Below are positions 1 to 11,845 of a stretch of DNA of 64,000 nucleotides, in pieces. The DNA comes from Methylobacterium symbioticum (lineage in GTDB: Bacteria > Pseudomonadota > Alphaproteobacteria > Rhizobiales > Beijerinckiaceae), in assembly GCF_902141845.1 (NCBI RefSeq), contig NZ_CABFPH010000003.1:1-64000 (forward strand). Reading direction: 5' to 3'. The notes beneath the pieces are model-generated. The model was not told the DNA's origin. It made no database searches and was given only the letters and a program-made list of their open reading frames with translations. The first letter of the stretch is position 1; each line of letters starts with the position of its first letter. The translations under genes were made by a program, and so were the position numbers.

Positions 1-1190
1 GTGGCGACGCCGCGCCGCGCCGGGATCGCGCCGGGCGCGGCCTCGCCGGGCACCACGTGCACGCCGATCGTGCCGCTGCGGCGCACGAGGTCGTGCACCA
101 CCGAGCCGTGGACCAGCTCGAAGGCCCAGGACCGCGCCGCCTTGCCGACGACGATGTGGTTGACGTTGGCCGAGCGCGCATAGGCCAGGATGTCGTCGGC
201 GATGCGCCGCCCGCCCGGCAAGGTGACGGCGTCGCCCCCGAGCCGGTCGGCGAGGCGCAGCGCCTCGGCGATGCGGTCGCGCTGCGTCTCGCTGAAGGCG
301 GCCGAGCGTGCGCCCTCGATGAAGAGCGCGGTCCAGGGGGCGTGCAGGCGGTCGGCGAGGCGCTTGGCGTAGCGCACGAGTCCGGCCCCGCGCGGATCCT
401 CGTTGACGCAGACCAGCACCCGCTCGCCGGCCGCCCAGGGGCCGGCGATGGCGTTCGCCCGCATGTGGCTCAGGAGCTCGTCGTCCACCCGGTCCGCGGT
501 GCGCCGGAGGGCCAGCTCGCGCAAGGCGGTGAGGTTGCCGCGGGAGAAATAGTGGCTCAGGGCCCGCTCGGCATGGTCCGGCACGTAGACCTTGCCGTCC
601 TTCAGGCGCTGGATCAGGTCGTCCGGGTTGAGATCGATCACCTCGATGTCGTCGGCCCGGTCGAGCAAGCCGTCGGGCACGGTCTCGCGCACGCGGATGC
701 GGGTGATCGCGGCGACGACGTCGTTCAGGCTCTCCACGTGCTGGATGTTGAGCGTGGTGAGCACGTCGATGCCGGCATCGAGCAACTCCTCCACGTCCTG
801 GTAGCGCTTGGGGTGGCGCGAGCCCGGCGCGTTGGTGTGGGCGAGCTCGTCCACCAGCGCGATCTCCGGCCGGCGGGCCAGCAGCGCGTCGAGATCCATC
901 TCCTGCAGGAGGGTGCCGTGATAGGGCACGCTGCGGCGCGGGATCACCGCGAAGCCGTCGAGCAGCGCCTCGGTCTCGGCCCGGCCATGGGTCTCGACCA
1001 CGCCGACCACCACGTCGGCGCCCGCCTTCAGCCGGGCGCGCCCGATCATCAGCATCTCGTAGGTCTTGCCGACGCCGGGGGCCGCGCCGAGGAAGACCTT
1101 GAGCCGGCCACGCGTCCGCGCCTCCCGGCGCGCCGCATCGAGCAGCGCGTCGGGCGAGGGGCGGTTCGGGTCTCGGCCGGTCTCGGGCAT
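1..1190 (-). CDS. kdpD: Sensor histidine kinase KdpD, N-terminal part (runs off the window)
   Basis: Turgor/K+-sensing kinase that with KdpE controls the kdp operon; inner membrane with a large cytoplasmic N-terminus. The frame opens at 1190 (MPETGRDPN) and is open to base 1, so about 396 residues are visible. They show the KdpD domain with Walker A GAAPGVGKT (about residues 35-43) and the DELAHTNAPGSRHPKR motif, then a universal-stress-protein-like domain (ERVLVCVNEDPRGAGLVRYA, later HIVVGKA). The membrane and kinase domains lie outside the window. It begins 20 nt after the kdpC stop, the normal kdpFABCD order. No internal stop is seen. Identification is secure. Confidence 0.93.
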   Translation of the reverse strand, partial: MPETGRDPNRPSPDALLDAARREARTRGRLKVFLGAAPGVGKTYEMLMIGRARLKAGADVVVGVVETHGRAETEALLDGFAVIPRRSVPYHGTLLQEMDLDALLARRPEIALVDELAHTNAPGSRHPKRYQDVEELLDAGIDVLTTLNIQHVESLNDVVAAITRIRVRETVPDGLLDRADDIEVIDLNPDDLIQRLKDGKVYVPDHAERALSHYFSRGNLTALRELALRRTADRVDDELLSHMRANAIAGPWAAGERVLVCVNEDPRGAGLVRYAKRLADRLHAPWTALFIEGARSAAFSETQRDRIAEALRLADRLGGDAVTLPGGRRIADDILAYARSANVNHIVVGKAARSWAFELVHGSVVHDLVRRSGTIGVHVVPGEAAPGAIPARRGVA

Positions 1191-1210
1191 GCGCGATCTT
1201 ACCGGCGCGC

Positions 1211-1816
1211 TCAGCGCCGGGCGAGATCGTCCAGCGCGAGGTTGAGCGCCAGGACGTTGACCCGGGGCTCGCCGAGGAGGCCCAGCGTCCGGCCCCGCAT
1301 CTGCGCCGTCACCAGGGCGCGCAGGCCCTCCTCGGGCAGGTTGCGCGCCCGGGCGACGCGCGGCACCTGGAACAGGGCGGCCTCGGGCGAGATGTCGGGG
1401 TCGAGCCCCGAGCCGCTCGCGGTGACGAGGTCGATCGGCACCGGCCGGCCGGGATTCTCCGCCTGCAGGGCGTCGCGCTCGGCCTTCACGCGCTCGGCCA
1501 GCGCCGCGCTGGTCGGCCCGAGATTCGAGCCCATCGAGTTCGATGCGTTGTAGGGCGCCGGCACGGTCTTCGCCGGATCGGCCGGGTCCGCCGCGGTGGT
1601 GGCCGAGGGCCGGCCGTGGAAGTAGCCCGCCCCCGTGAAGCTCTGCCCGATCAGGCTGGAGCCGACGACCCGGCCGTCGCGCGTGATCAGGCTGCCCGCG
1701 GCCTGAGCGGGGAAGATCGCCCCGGCGAGGCCGGTCATGGCGAGGGGGTAGGCGAGGCCGGTCAGCCCGGTCAGGGCGACGAGGAGAACGAGGGCGGGAC
1801 GCAGATGCGTGAGCAT
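1211..1816 (-). CDS. kdpC: K+-transporting ATPase subunit KdpC
   Basis: Small subunit of the Kdp P-type K+ pump, needed for assembly and ATP-driven transport. 201 residues, the usual length. One N-terminal membrane helix (about residues 7-30, [19 protein letters not shown]) is followed by a periplasmic domain with the family segments [24 protein letters not shown] and [11 protein letters not shown]. The start MLTHLRPAL was chosen because it begins directly before the helix; a longer reading upstream is only overlap with the kdpB end. Lies 32 nt after kdpB. Confidence 0.95.
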   Translation of the reverse strand: MLTHLRPALVLLVALTGLTGLAYPLAMTGLAGAIFPAQAAGSLITRDGRVVGSSLIGQSFTGAGYFHGRPSATTAADPADPAKTVPAPYNASNSMGSNLGPTSAALAERVKAERDALQAENPGRPVPIDLVTASGSGLDPDISPEAALFQVPRVARARNLPEEGLRALVTAQMRGRTLGLLGEPRVNVLALNLALDDLARR

Positions 1817-1848
1817 GGCGGTGGGTCCGGGCTGGGGGCAGGCGAAGA

Positions 1849-3939
<2,091 letters not shown>

Positions 3940-4018
3940 GGGTCTTTCGTGTCCGGAAGGAGAGGCGAGGGGACCCGGGGGGAGGGCCCGGGTCCTCGGC
4001 GTTCTGCGCGCGAGGGCT

Positions 4019-4213
4019 CTAGGGCCCGGCCGTGCCGGCGGTCAGCGCGAAGGCTGCGGTGAGGGCGAGGCCGCCCAGCATCGCCACCGCGAGGAGCGCC
4101 AGCACGAGGTCGGAGGTGCGCACCGGCCGCGGGCCGGGCCCGTGCGCCCGGTGGCGGAGCCGCTCCTCTGCGAGCAGGTGCCGCGCGCGGCGGAGGTCGA
4201 GGGTGCGCGGCAT
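4019..4213 (-). CDS. Small single-helix membrane protein inserted between kdpA and kdpB
   Basis: 64 residues: an Arg-rich, charged N-terminal half ([19 protein letters not shown]) and one hydrophobic helix at about residues 35-57, ending TAGTAGP. Its start codon lies one base after the kdpA stop codon, and kdpB follows on the same strand, so it is very likely translated as part of the operon. It matches none of the four classical Kdp subunits. The layout (basic cytoplasmic tail plus one helix) suggests a Kdp accessory or assembly peptide; that role is inference. Confidence 0.7.
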   Translation of the reverse strand: MPRTLDLRRARHLLAEERLRHRAHGPGPRPVRTSDLVLALLAVAMLGGLALTAAFALTAGTAGP

Positions 4214-4214
4214 C

Positions 4215-5930
4215 TCAGCCCCCCGTCGCGAAGGTCTGGCCCGCCGCGCCGGCGAGGTGCTCGACCACGGGGCCGAGCGCCAGCGAGGGGAAGAAGGTGA
4301 GGCCGCCGACGATCAGGATGACGCCGACGAGCAGCCCGACGAACAGCCCGCCATCGGTGGGGAAGGTGCCGGCGGAGGCCGGGACGCGCTTCTTGGCCGC
4401 GAGCGAGCCGGCGATGGCGAGCGCCGGCAGGATCACGAAGAAGCGGCCGACCAGCATGCCGAGCGCCAGCGTCACGTTGTAGAACAGGGTGTTGCCGGTG
4501 AGGCCGCCGAAGGCCGAGCCGTTATTGGCCGCCGCCGAGGTGAAGGCGTAGAGGATCTCCGAGAAGCCGTGCGGGCCGGCATTGGCGGGGGCGGCGGGGG
4601 CGGCCGGCAGCACGGTGGCGAGCGCGGTCAGCCCCAGCATCATCAGCGGCAGGCAGAGGACGGCGAGCATGGCCATTTTTCCCTCGCGCGCCTCGATCTT
4701 CTTGCCGAGATATCCCGGCGTGCGGCCGCCCACCAGCCCCGCCACGAAGATCGCCACCACGACGAAGACCAGCATGCCGTAGAGGCCGGCGCCGACCCCG
4801 CCGACGATGATCTCGCCGAGCTGCATGTTGAGCATCGGCACGAGGCCGCCGAGCGCCGTGAACGAGTCGTGCATGGCGTTGACCGCGCCGCAGGAGGCGG
4901 CCGTCGTCACCACCGCGAACAGGGCCGAGGCCGGGATGCCGAAGCGGACCTCCTTGCCCTCCAGGTTGCCGCCCGTGAGCCCGAGCCCGTTCAGCACCGG
5001 GCTGCCTGCGGCCTCGGCCCAGTAGGTCACGGCGGTGCCGGCCACGAACAGCAGCATCATGGCCGCGAGGATCGCCCAGCCCTGCCGCTCGTCGCCGACC
5101 ATGCGGCCGAAGACGTTGGTGAGCCCGGCGCCGAGCGCGAAGATCGTGACCATCTGCACGACATTCGCCAGCGCGGTCGGATTCTCGAAGGGATGCGCGG
5201 CGTTGGCGTTGAAGAAGCCGCCGCCATTGGTGCCGAGCATCTTGATTGCGACCTGGCTCGCGACCGGGCCGACCGCGATGGTCTGCTGCGCGCCCTCCAG
5301 CGTCGTCGCCGCGACGGAGGGCGCGAGCGTCTGCGGCATACCTTGCGCGACGTAGAACAGGGTCAGCGCGGCGCAGAGCGGCAGCAGCAGGTAGAGGGTG
5401 CAGCGGGTCAGGTCGACCCAGAACGAGCCGACCGTCCGCGCCGAGGCGCGGGCGAAGCCGCGGATCAGGGCGACGGCGAGCGCGATGCCGGTGGCCGCCG
5501 AGAGGAAGTTCTGGTGGGTCAGGCCGAGTATCTGCGACAGGTACGAGAGCGTGCTCTCGCCGCCGTAGTTCTGCCAGTTGGTGTTGGTGACGAAGCTCGC
5601 CGCCGTGTTGAAGGCGAGATCGGGCGCGACCGCCGCCTGGTCCATCGGGTTGAGGGGCAGCACCGCCTGCAGGCGCAGCACCGCGTAGAGCAGCACGAAG
5701 CCGAGCGCGTGGAAGGCCAGCATGGCGAGCCCGTAGCCGAGCCAGCTCTGCTCGTGATCCGCGTCGATGCCGGCGAGGCGGTAGAGCCCGCGCTCGACGG
5801 GGCCGAGCACGGGCGAGAGGGGGGTGGGCACGCCGGTGAAGACCCGGGTCATGTAGAGGCCGAGCGGCTTCACGAGCGCCAGCACGACCGCGCAGAACAG
5901 CGCGATCTGGATCCAGCCGTCGAGGGTCAT
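4215..5930 (-). CDS. kdpA: K+-transporting ATPase potassium-binding subunit KdpA
   Basis: Channel-like subunit of KdpFABC that selects and binds K+ in the inner membrane. 571 residues, close to the family's usual length, with about ten hydrophobic segments. Family signatures are clear: [31 protein letters not shown] (a selectivity-filter loop), and [20 protein letters not shown] (another filter loop). The start [12 protein letters not shown] begins at the first helix and has GGGGG-type sequence just upstream. kdpF ends 24 nt upstream. Confidence 0.97.
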   Translation of the reverse strand: MTLDGWIQIALFCAVVLALVKPLGLYMTRVFTGVPTPLSPVLGPVERGLYRLAGIDADHEQSWLGYGLAMLAFHALGFVLLYAVLRLQAVLPLNPMDQAAVAPDLAFNTAASFVTNTNWQNYGGESTLSYLSQILGLTHQNFLSAATGIALAVALIRGFARASARTVGSFWVDLTRCTLYLLLPLCAALTLFYVAQGMPQTLAPSVAATTLEGAQQTIAVGPVASQVAIKMLGTNGGGFFNANAAHPFENPTALANVVQMVTIFALGAGLTNVFGRMVGDERQGWAILAAMMLLFVAGTAVTYWAEAAGSPVLNGLGLTGGNLEGKEVRFGIPASALFAVVTTAASCGAVNAMHDSFTALGGLVPMLNMQLGEIIVGGVGAGLYGMLVFVVVAIFVAGLVGGRTPGYLGKKIEAREGKMAMLAVLCLPLMMLGLTALATVLPAAPAAPANAGPHGFSEILYAFTSAAANNGSAFGGLTGNTLFYNVTLALGMLVGRFFVILPALAIAGSLAAKKRVPASAGTFPTDGGLFVGLLVGVILIVGGLTFFPSLALGPVVEHLAGAAGQTFATGG

Positions 5931-5954
5931 GGGGGGAGGTCCGTCAGGGGCCGC

Positions 5955-6044
5955 TCAGAACCGCTCGGGGCGGACGAGGGCGTAGGTCAGGTAGGCGAGG
6001 AGCCCGGCCGTCACGAGGGCGCCGAGGGCGAGGTCGAGACTCAT
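5955..6044 (-). CDS. kdpF: K+-transporting ATPase subunit KdpF
   Basis: A 29-residue single-helix peptide: it starts MSLDLALGALVTAGLLAY and ends LTYALVRPERF. The C-terminal Y-x-L-V/L-R-P-E-R-F signature is diagnostic of KdpF, which sits between KdpA and KdpB in the complex and stabilises it. It lies directly upstream of kdpA. Easily missed because of its length. Confidence 0.9.
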   Translation of the reverse strand: MSLDLALGALVTAGLLAYLTYALVRPERF

Positions 6045-6055
6045 GGCGGCGTGCC

Positions 6056-6139
6056 TCACAGACGCGCGCAGAGGGCGGCGTAGCCGGCCGACAGGCCGAA
6101 GAAGGCGAGGCCGCCGGCGAGGAAGAGGATGTCGAGCAT
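6056..6139 (-). CDS. 27-residue membrane peptide leading the kdp operon
   Basis: Reads MLDILFLAGGLAFFGLSA followed by GYAALCARL and a stop: one hydrophobic helix with a short basic end. It ends 11 nt before kdpF starts. From memory, similar tiny ORFs (MLD-x-LFLA...Y...C-x-R-L) stand ahead of kdpF in other alphaproteobacterial kdp operons, so I judge it a real gene. Function unknown; a further Kdp-associated subunit is plausible. No strong Shine-Dalgarno is visible, which lowers confidence. Confidence 0.6.
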   Translation of the reverse strand: MLDILFLAGGLAFFGLSAGYAALCARL

Positions 6140-6487
6140 GGTGCGTCCGGTCCGTTCGGCCGGGACGGACGCGACCTCGCGCCCTCCACGGCCCGGCCGG
6201 AGTGTCGGCCCGAACCGCGTTAGCGTTCGAGAGGGAGCGGACGGCGATCGTATAAGGATCCCATCAGGATCCGGGCGGCGGGGCTTTTCGGGGATCGGGA
6301 CCGGGCCGGACGGCGCAGCACCGCAATCCTTGCGGCGACGCGCTCTGCTTCGCCGAACCGGTGCCCCCGTCGGCTTGAGCGCGCGAGAACGTTCTCCGTG
6401 ATCCTTGGATCACGGAAGATGCTCTAAAGGATTGAATAAAAAGGATTTTCTTTCGCGGAACCGGCAACCACGTCCGCGGACGATGCG
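6140..6487. promoter_or_regulatory. kdp upstream region (348 bp)
   Basis: No convincing gene. It should contain the kdp promoter and KdpE site, because the operon's first ORF starts at 6139 on the minus strand, but I cannot point to a confident -35/-10 or KdpE box. It also contains the perfect palindrome listed at 6396-6415 and an A/T-rich stretch at about 6421-6450. Confidence 0.4.
6396..6415. repeat. Perfect 9-bp inverted repeat
   Basis: The sequence ccgtgatcc-tt-ggatcacgg is a perfect hairpin with a 2-nt loop. It is flanked by agaacg on the left and tgctcta on the right, the same flanks (in opposite orientation) as the palindrome at 8525-8553. It therefore looks like a member of a dispersed intergenic palindrome family rather than a simple terminator; there is no T-run. 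Confidence 0.6.
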
Positions 6488-6688
6488 CTAGCCGCGCCGG
6501 TGCAGGAAGCTGCGCTCGCCCTTGGCGGCCTCCTCGACCTGCTGGATCGCGTCGAGCAGGTCCACCATCCGTTTCGGCTCGGCCGGACGGAGCAGGCCGG
6601 ACGCGTCGACACGGCGAGGCTCGATCCGGTTCGCCCGGATCTGGGCCTCGGTCAGGGCTCCGAAATCGCGGCTCCTGCGTCGATTCAT
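6488..6688 (-). CDS. Conserved hypothetical protein (66 aa)
   Basis: Starts MNRRRSRDFGALTEAQIRAN, soluble and rich in charged residues, with a central VDASGLLRPAEPKRMVDLLD and a helical end QQVEEAAKGERSF. A strong Shine-Dalgarno (GGAGGTGCCGCC before ATG, minus strand) fixes the start and supports expression. I do not recognise a named domain. It stands alone upstream of the kdp operon on the same strand, separated by 348 bp. Confidence 0.65.
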   Translation of the reverse strand: MNRRRSRDFGALTEAQIRANRIEPRRVDASGLLRPAEPKRMVDLLDAIQQVEEAAKGERSFLHRRG

Positions 6689-6889
6689 GGCGGCACCTCC
6701 GAACCGGAAGACCCTCGCCGCACATGGTTAACGATGCGTTACGCGCGCCCGCCCGGGCGCATTCTGAACGGGAGCCGTCCAGCGGTTTTCAGGTGCCGTT
6801 CAACTGGCACGGCCTAGCTTGGCTGACCTCGCAGGGATGGGCGCCCGAACCTCGGGCCGGCCACGCGCGGTTCGATCGATCAGGACCCC

Positions 6890-7141
6890 ATGCCCTCTCG
6901 CGCGCCTCTCGCCATCGGCTCGAGCCCTCGGTGCGCGGACGGACGATCCGGGGCCGAGCCCCGGCCTGCCGAAGCCCTGCTGCAGGGCCTCGCCCCGCTC
7001 CTCGACCTCGCCTTCGGCATCGAGGGCGAGCCGGCCTTCCCCGACGAGATCGCCGCCTTGGTGGCCCGCCTGCATACCGGGCCGCTCGGATCCGGAGGCG
7101 TCGTGCCGGCGGACGCCGCGCCGGCCCTGGAGGCCGCCTGA
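6890..7141 (+). CDS. Possible small hypothetical protein (83 aa)
   Basis: Starts MPSRAPLAIGSSP. The later part (EALLQGLAPLLDLAFG, EIAALVARLHTGPLG) reads like an amphipathic helical protein. AGGA lies 4-5 nt upstream of the ATG. The Pro/Arg-rich beginning could be spurious and the true start could be internal. No domain recognised. It is convergent with the DUF1127 gene downstream. Confidence 0.4.
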   Translation: MPSRAPLAIGSSPRCADGRSGAEPRPAEALLQGLAPLLDLAFGIEGEPAFPDEIAALVARLHTGPLGSGGVVPADAAPALEAA

Positions 7142-7164
7142 GGCTTGCGCCCGCGGACAATGCT

Positions 7165-7305
7165 CTAGGCGCGGATCCTGCGGGAGACGACCTCGCAGGG
7201 ATTGAGGCCAATATCCTCCAGCTCGCGGTCGCTGAGACGCGCCAGTTCCCGGCAGGCGCAACGCGCGCGCCGCCACGCCTGCATATATCGAAGCATTGTC
7301 CACAT
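7165..7305 (-). CDS. DUF1127 family small protein
   Basis: 46 residues, MWTMLRYMQAWRRARCACRE, then the family core ELARLSDRELEDIGLNPCEV. DUF1127 proteins are small Arg-rich proteins of Hyphomicrobiales; some members have been linked to phosphate and C/N metabolism or RNA-related regulation. GGAGG sits 5 nt before the ATG at 7305 on the minus strand, which fixes a start much shorter than the open frame allows. Confidence 0.8.
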   Translation of the reverse strand: MWTMLRYMQAWRRARCACRELARLSDRELEDIGLNPCEVVSRRIRA

Positions 7306-7435
7306 GCCCGCCTCCGCGCTCGGATGTCGCGTTGTCACGCTCGGTCCCAAGACGAAGGCCCGGATGTTCTCGCCTCGCGGGCGGGATGCCCGCCCCGAGG
7401 CTGCCGGTGCCGTGCGGATCGGCCGCTTCGGCCGG

Positions 7436-7603
7436 TCAGGAAGCCGCCCGAAGCCGGCCGATGGCCCCTTCGAGCTGGCACGCCTCAGCCTCGTAGACAC
7501 GCTCGAACGCGGCCCAGGCGAGCAGGAGGCCGAGGAGCGACAGCGCGAAGGCGAGAGAGGCCGCGACGCTGTCGCCGGATTGCGGATGACGGATGATCTG
7601 CAC
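7436..7603 (-). CDS. Small membrane protein, GTG start (55 aa)
   Basis: Begins at GTG 7603 (VQIIRHPQSGDS), preceded by an excellent Shine-Dalgarno GGGAGGTGATCC. One hydrophobic helix spans about residues 14-32 (AASLAFALSLLGLLLAWAAF), followed by an acidic/polar helix (ERVYEAEACQLEGAIGRL). No family recognised. It is 130 nt upstream of the DUF1127 gene on the same strand and may be co-transcribed with it. Confidence 0.6.
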   Translation of the reverse strand: MQIIRHPQSGDSVAASLAFALSLLGLLLAWAAFERVYEAEACQLEGAIGRLRAAS

Positions 7604-7937
7604 GGATCACCTCCCATCCCCCCGATAGGCCCGGATCTGTAGACGGTCCGCGCGTGGACGACTGTGCTGACGCGCACCTCGTCGGGTTTCGGGCGGCCCG
7701 GTCACCGCGCGAGGTTCGAGCGCTCCTAAGCCGACGTGGATGCCGGCTCGGCGAAAGAGAGCGCATCGAAACAATGACGTGGGCCCGTGGTGTGTCGCGC
7801 GCTCTTGCCGAACCAGTCTTCGGGTCGGCGTCGGGATCACGCGAGGCGCCGCCCGACGCGGTCGTGGTAGGGATCGGCGGGTGCCTTCCGATCGGCATCC
7901 CCGCCCAGACAGGCTTCGCGTAGGGAGAACCCCCGCC

Positions 7938-8516
7938 ATGGCGCAATCCGTGCCGGCTCCGATCAGCCGGTTTCCCGTCCCCGATCTCGCGGACATGCCC
8001 GCCGACATCCGGGACCGCCTGATCCGCGTGCAGGAGAAGTCGGGCTTCATCCCGAACGTGTTCCTGACGCTCGCCTACCGTCCCGACGAGTTCCGCGCCT
8101 TCATGGCCTATCACGACGCGCTGATGGACAAGGAGGGCGGCCTGACCAAGGCCGAGCGCGAGATGATCGTCGTCGCGACGAGCAGCCGGAACCAGTGCCC
8201 GTATTGCGTGGTCGCCCACGGGGCGATCCTGCGCATCCGTGCCAAGAATCCGCTGATCGCCGATCAGGTCGCGATCAACTACCGCAAGGCCGACATCACG
8301 GAGCGGCAGCGGGCGATGCTCGATTTCGCGTTCAAGGTCGCGTTCGAGGCGCACCTGGTCGCGGAGGCGGATTTCGCTGCGCTCGCGGAGGCCGGCTTCA
8401 GCCGGGACGACGTCTGGGACATCGCCGCGATCGCGGCCTTCTTCGCGCTGTCGAACCGCATGGCGAACGTGACGGGCATGCGGCCGAACGACGAGTTCTA
8501 CACGCTGGGCCGCTAG
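7938..8516 (+). CDS. Peroxidase-related (AhpD/CMD-like) enzyme
   Basis: 192 residues. The active-site pattern of the alkylhydroperoxidase AhpD core is complete: Cys87-Pro-Tyr-Cys90 with His94 (NQCPYCVVAHG), so a thiol-based peroxidase or reductase activity is likely. The N-terminal SRFPVPDLADMPADIR and EKSGFIPNVFL are typical of the uncharacterised peroxidase-related subfamily. The start MAQSVPAPIS follows GGGAGAA. Monocistronic; the partner reductase is not nearby. Followed by two strong palindromes. Confidence 0.88.
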   Translation: MAQSVPAPISRFPVPDLADMPADIRDRLIRVQEKSGFIPNVFLTLAYRPDEFRAFMAYHDALMDKEGGLTKAEREMIVVATSSRNQCPYCVVAHGAILRIRAKNPLIADQVAINYRKADITERQRAMLDFAFKVAFEAHLVAEADFAALAEAGFSRDDVWDIAAIAAFFALSNRMANVTGMRPNDEFYTLGR

Positions 8517-8524
8517 AGCACGCG

Positions 8525-8553
8525 CCGATTGGATTGCCCCGCAATCCAATCGG
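8525..8553. repeat. Palindrome, 13-bp perfect arms
   Basis: ccgattggattgc - ccc - gcaatccaatcgg, 9 nt after the stop codon of the peroxidase-related gene. It may act as a terminator stem, but flanking boxes (tgctcta and agaacg, read on the minus strand) match those of the palindrome at 6396-6415, so I read it as a dispersed palindromic element. Confidence 0.7.
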
Positions 8554-8591
8554 ATCACGCGTTCTCTATCACTGGGTTAGAGACGGATTCA

Positions 8592-8618
8592 CCGATCAGG
8601 TTGAAGCAACCTGATCGG
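8592..8618. repeat. Palindrome, 11-bp perfect arms
   Basis: ccgatcaggtt - gaagc - aacctgatcgg. From memory, near-identical ccgatcaggtt(n)aacctgatcgg palindromes are scattered in intergenic DNA of Methylobacterium, Bradyrhizobium and relatives. It lies between two convergent genes and could end transcription in both directions. Confidence 0.7.
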
Positions 8619-8684
8619 ATCCGGCTCCAGAGGGTACGCGGCTTCAGGCAGCGGGAAGGCGCGCGCCTCCCCGCGGCCGGGCGC

Positions 8685-10190
<1,506 letters not shown>

Positions 10191-10421
10191 CTCCGTTTCC
10201 CTGTCGCGGCGGTGACGGCGCCCGGCCCCGGGCGCGCATCGGGCCTGGGCCCTGGAGGCCGCCCCCGCATCAGCGGAAACGGGCACGGTCCCGGCAAACC
10301 GCCGATTGTCGCCGGCTCGTTTTCGGCCTACGGAAATCGAAGCTCAATGACCGATCCCGCTGAACCGATGTGCGGGATTTGATGCCCGGACATCGGGATC
10401 AGCCATGAGGCCGGATCAGCC
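10191..10421. promoter_or_regulatory. Divergent promoter region mmsA / lysR
   Basis: 231 bp between two divergent starts, the usual place for a LysR binding site. A T-N11-A type motif cannot be assigned with certainty by eye. Confidence 0.4.
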
Positions 10422-11363
10422 ATGAACTGGGATCATCTGCAGGTGTTCCTGGCGGTGGCGCGCCACGGGCAGATGCTGGAAGCCGGCCGTCGGCTCGGCC
10501 TCAACCACGCCACCGTGGCGCGCCGGCTCGAGGCGCTGGAAGGCGCCCTCGGCACCGTCCTGTTCCATCGCCGGCCGAACGGCTCCGCGCTCACGGAGGC
10601 CGGCGAGCATCTCGTTCCGGTGGCCGAGCGGATCGAGGCCGAGGTTCTGGCGGCCACCGCCCGGATGCGGGCGCAGGAGGCGGAGCCCAGCGGCACGGTG
10701 CGGATCGGCGCGCCGGACGGCCTCGGCAACCTGTTCCTCGCGCGCGAGCTCGGTCTGTTCGCGAGCCGCTACGCCAACCTCGTCGTGGAACTGGTGCCGC
10801 TGCCCCGCTCCTTCTCGCTGTCGCGGCGGGAGGCCGACCTCGCGATCGGCCTCGACCGGCCGGCGCATGGACGCCTCATCCTCTCGAAGCTGTCCGAGTA
10901 CAGCCTCGGCCTCTACGCGGCGCGCGACTATCTCGACCGGGCGGGCGAGCCGACCTGCGAGGCCGACCTCGCCGCGCATGCCGCCGTGATCGGCGTCGAG
11001 GACTATGCCTACGCCTCGGCCCTCGATTACGCCGCCTTCCTGCAGGATCGGGCCCAGCGCGTCTTCCGCTGCGCCGGCGTGGTCGGGCAGCTGGAAGCGG
11101 TGCGGGCCGGCGCCGGGATTGGCATCCTGCACGACTTCGCGGCGGCCGACTGCCCCGATCTCGTACGCGTCCTGCCGGAGACGGCGTTCGAGCGGACCTA
11201 TTGGCTGATGTCGCATCCCGACAGCCACGAGGCCCGGCGCGTCGCGGCCTGCCGGGCCTTCATCACCCAGCGGTTTCGCGAGGAGCGCGACCGCTTCCTG
11301 ATCCGGCGCCGTGCGCCGGCGGCGCGTGGCCTGTCCGATCGAGCGTCCTCGGAGCCGGTCTGA
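10422..11363 (+). CDS. LysR family transcriptional regulator
   Basis: 313 residues. N-terminal winged HTH (MNWDHLQVFLAVARHGQMLE, then NHATVARRLEALEGALGTVLFHR) and a C-terminal effector-binding domain (ADLAIGLDRPAHGRLILSKL ... AGAGIGILHDFAA). Divergent from mmsA, so it likely controls that gene, possibly with a branched-chain or inositol catabolite as effector (inference). The C-terminal tail after residue 295 is Arg-rich and non-conserved in look. Confidence 0.88.
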   Translation: MNWDHLQVFLAVARHGQMLEAGRRLGLNHATVARRLEALEGALGTVLFHRRPNGSALTEAGEHLVPVAERIEAEVLAATARMRAQEAEPSGTVRIGAPDGLGNLFLARELGLFASRYANLVVELVPLPRSFSLSRREADLAIGLDRPAHGRLILSKLSEYSLGLYAARDYLDRAGEPTCEADLAAHAAVIGVEDYAYASALDYAAFLQDRAQRVFRCAGVVGQLEAVRAGAGIGILHDFAAADCPDLVRVLPETAFERTYWLMSHPDSHEARRVAACRAFITQRFREERDRFLIRRRAPAARGLSDRASSEPV

Positions 11364-11443
11364 GCCGAGTCCTTGGGTTTGGGGCTCCGTCGAACAGGCT
11401 TCCCGGCCCGAGCGCGGTCGGCGGGCCGGGGCCTGTCCCGCTC

Positions 11444-11845
11444 TCAGGTCGCGGCGCTGCGCAGCTTCTGCCCGAGGCCGATGGCGCGGGAAATCCGCGA
11501 GCGCTCCGCGCTGTAGGTGGCGCAGACCAGGGGGTAGTCGATCGGCAGCCCCCATTTCGCCCGGTAGGCTTCCGGGGTCAGGCCGCGCAGGGTCAGGTGC
11601 CGGCGCAGGGCCTTGTAGGGCTTGCCGTCCTCGAAGCTGATGATGCTGTCGGGGCGGATCGAGGCGCGGATCTGCGCGTCGGTGGCCTTCTTCAATTCTT
11701 CCTTCGCCGGCGCCCCGAGGGTGCGCAGGGACTGGTGCACCGTGCTGACGAGGTCGGGCAACTGGCCCGAGGGTACGCTGTTATGCGCGACGTAGGCGAT
11801 GACGATTTTCGCGGCGAGCTCGAAGACATCGGGTTCCGGCTGCAT
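11444..11845 (-). CDS. Ros/MucR family transcriptional regulator lacking zinc-finger cysteines
   Basis: 133 residues. The Ros/MucR core is recognisable: IISFEDGKPYKALRRHLTLR and GLTPEAYRAKWGLPIDYPLV. In zinc-binding MucR the first segment carries C-x2-C; here the positions read S-F-E-D with no cysteine, so this is a zinc-less Ros homologue (such forms are known in rhizobia and still bind AT-rich DNA). Start at MQPEPDVFELA with GGGGGGAAG upstream; a longer frame exists but its first 16 residues look non-coding. Role probably global regulation or a xenogeneic silencer-like function. Confidence 0.85.
   Translation of the reverse strand: MQPEPDVFELAAKIVIAYVAHNSVPSGQLPDLVSTVHQSLRTLGAPAKEELKKATDAQIRASIRPDSIISFEDGKPYKALRRHLTLRGLTPEAYRAKWGLPIDYPLVCATYSAERSRISRAIGLGQKLRSAAT

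Noticed and set aside
57-1553. Long plus-strand frame opposite kdpD/kdpC
   Set aside because: It is a high-GC antisense shadow rich in Arg, Ala, Gly and His; the minus strand carries unmistakable KdpD and KdpC motifs.
6396-6415. Classical rho-independent terminator
   Set aside because: Perfect hairpin but no T-run on either side, and its flanks recur at another palindrome.
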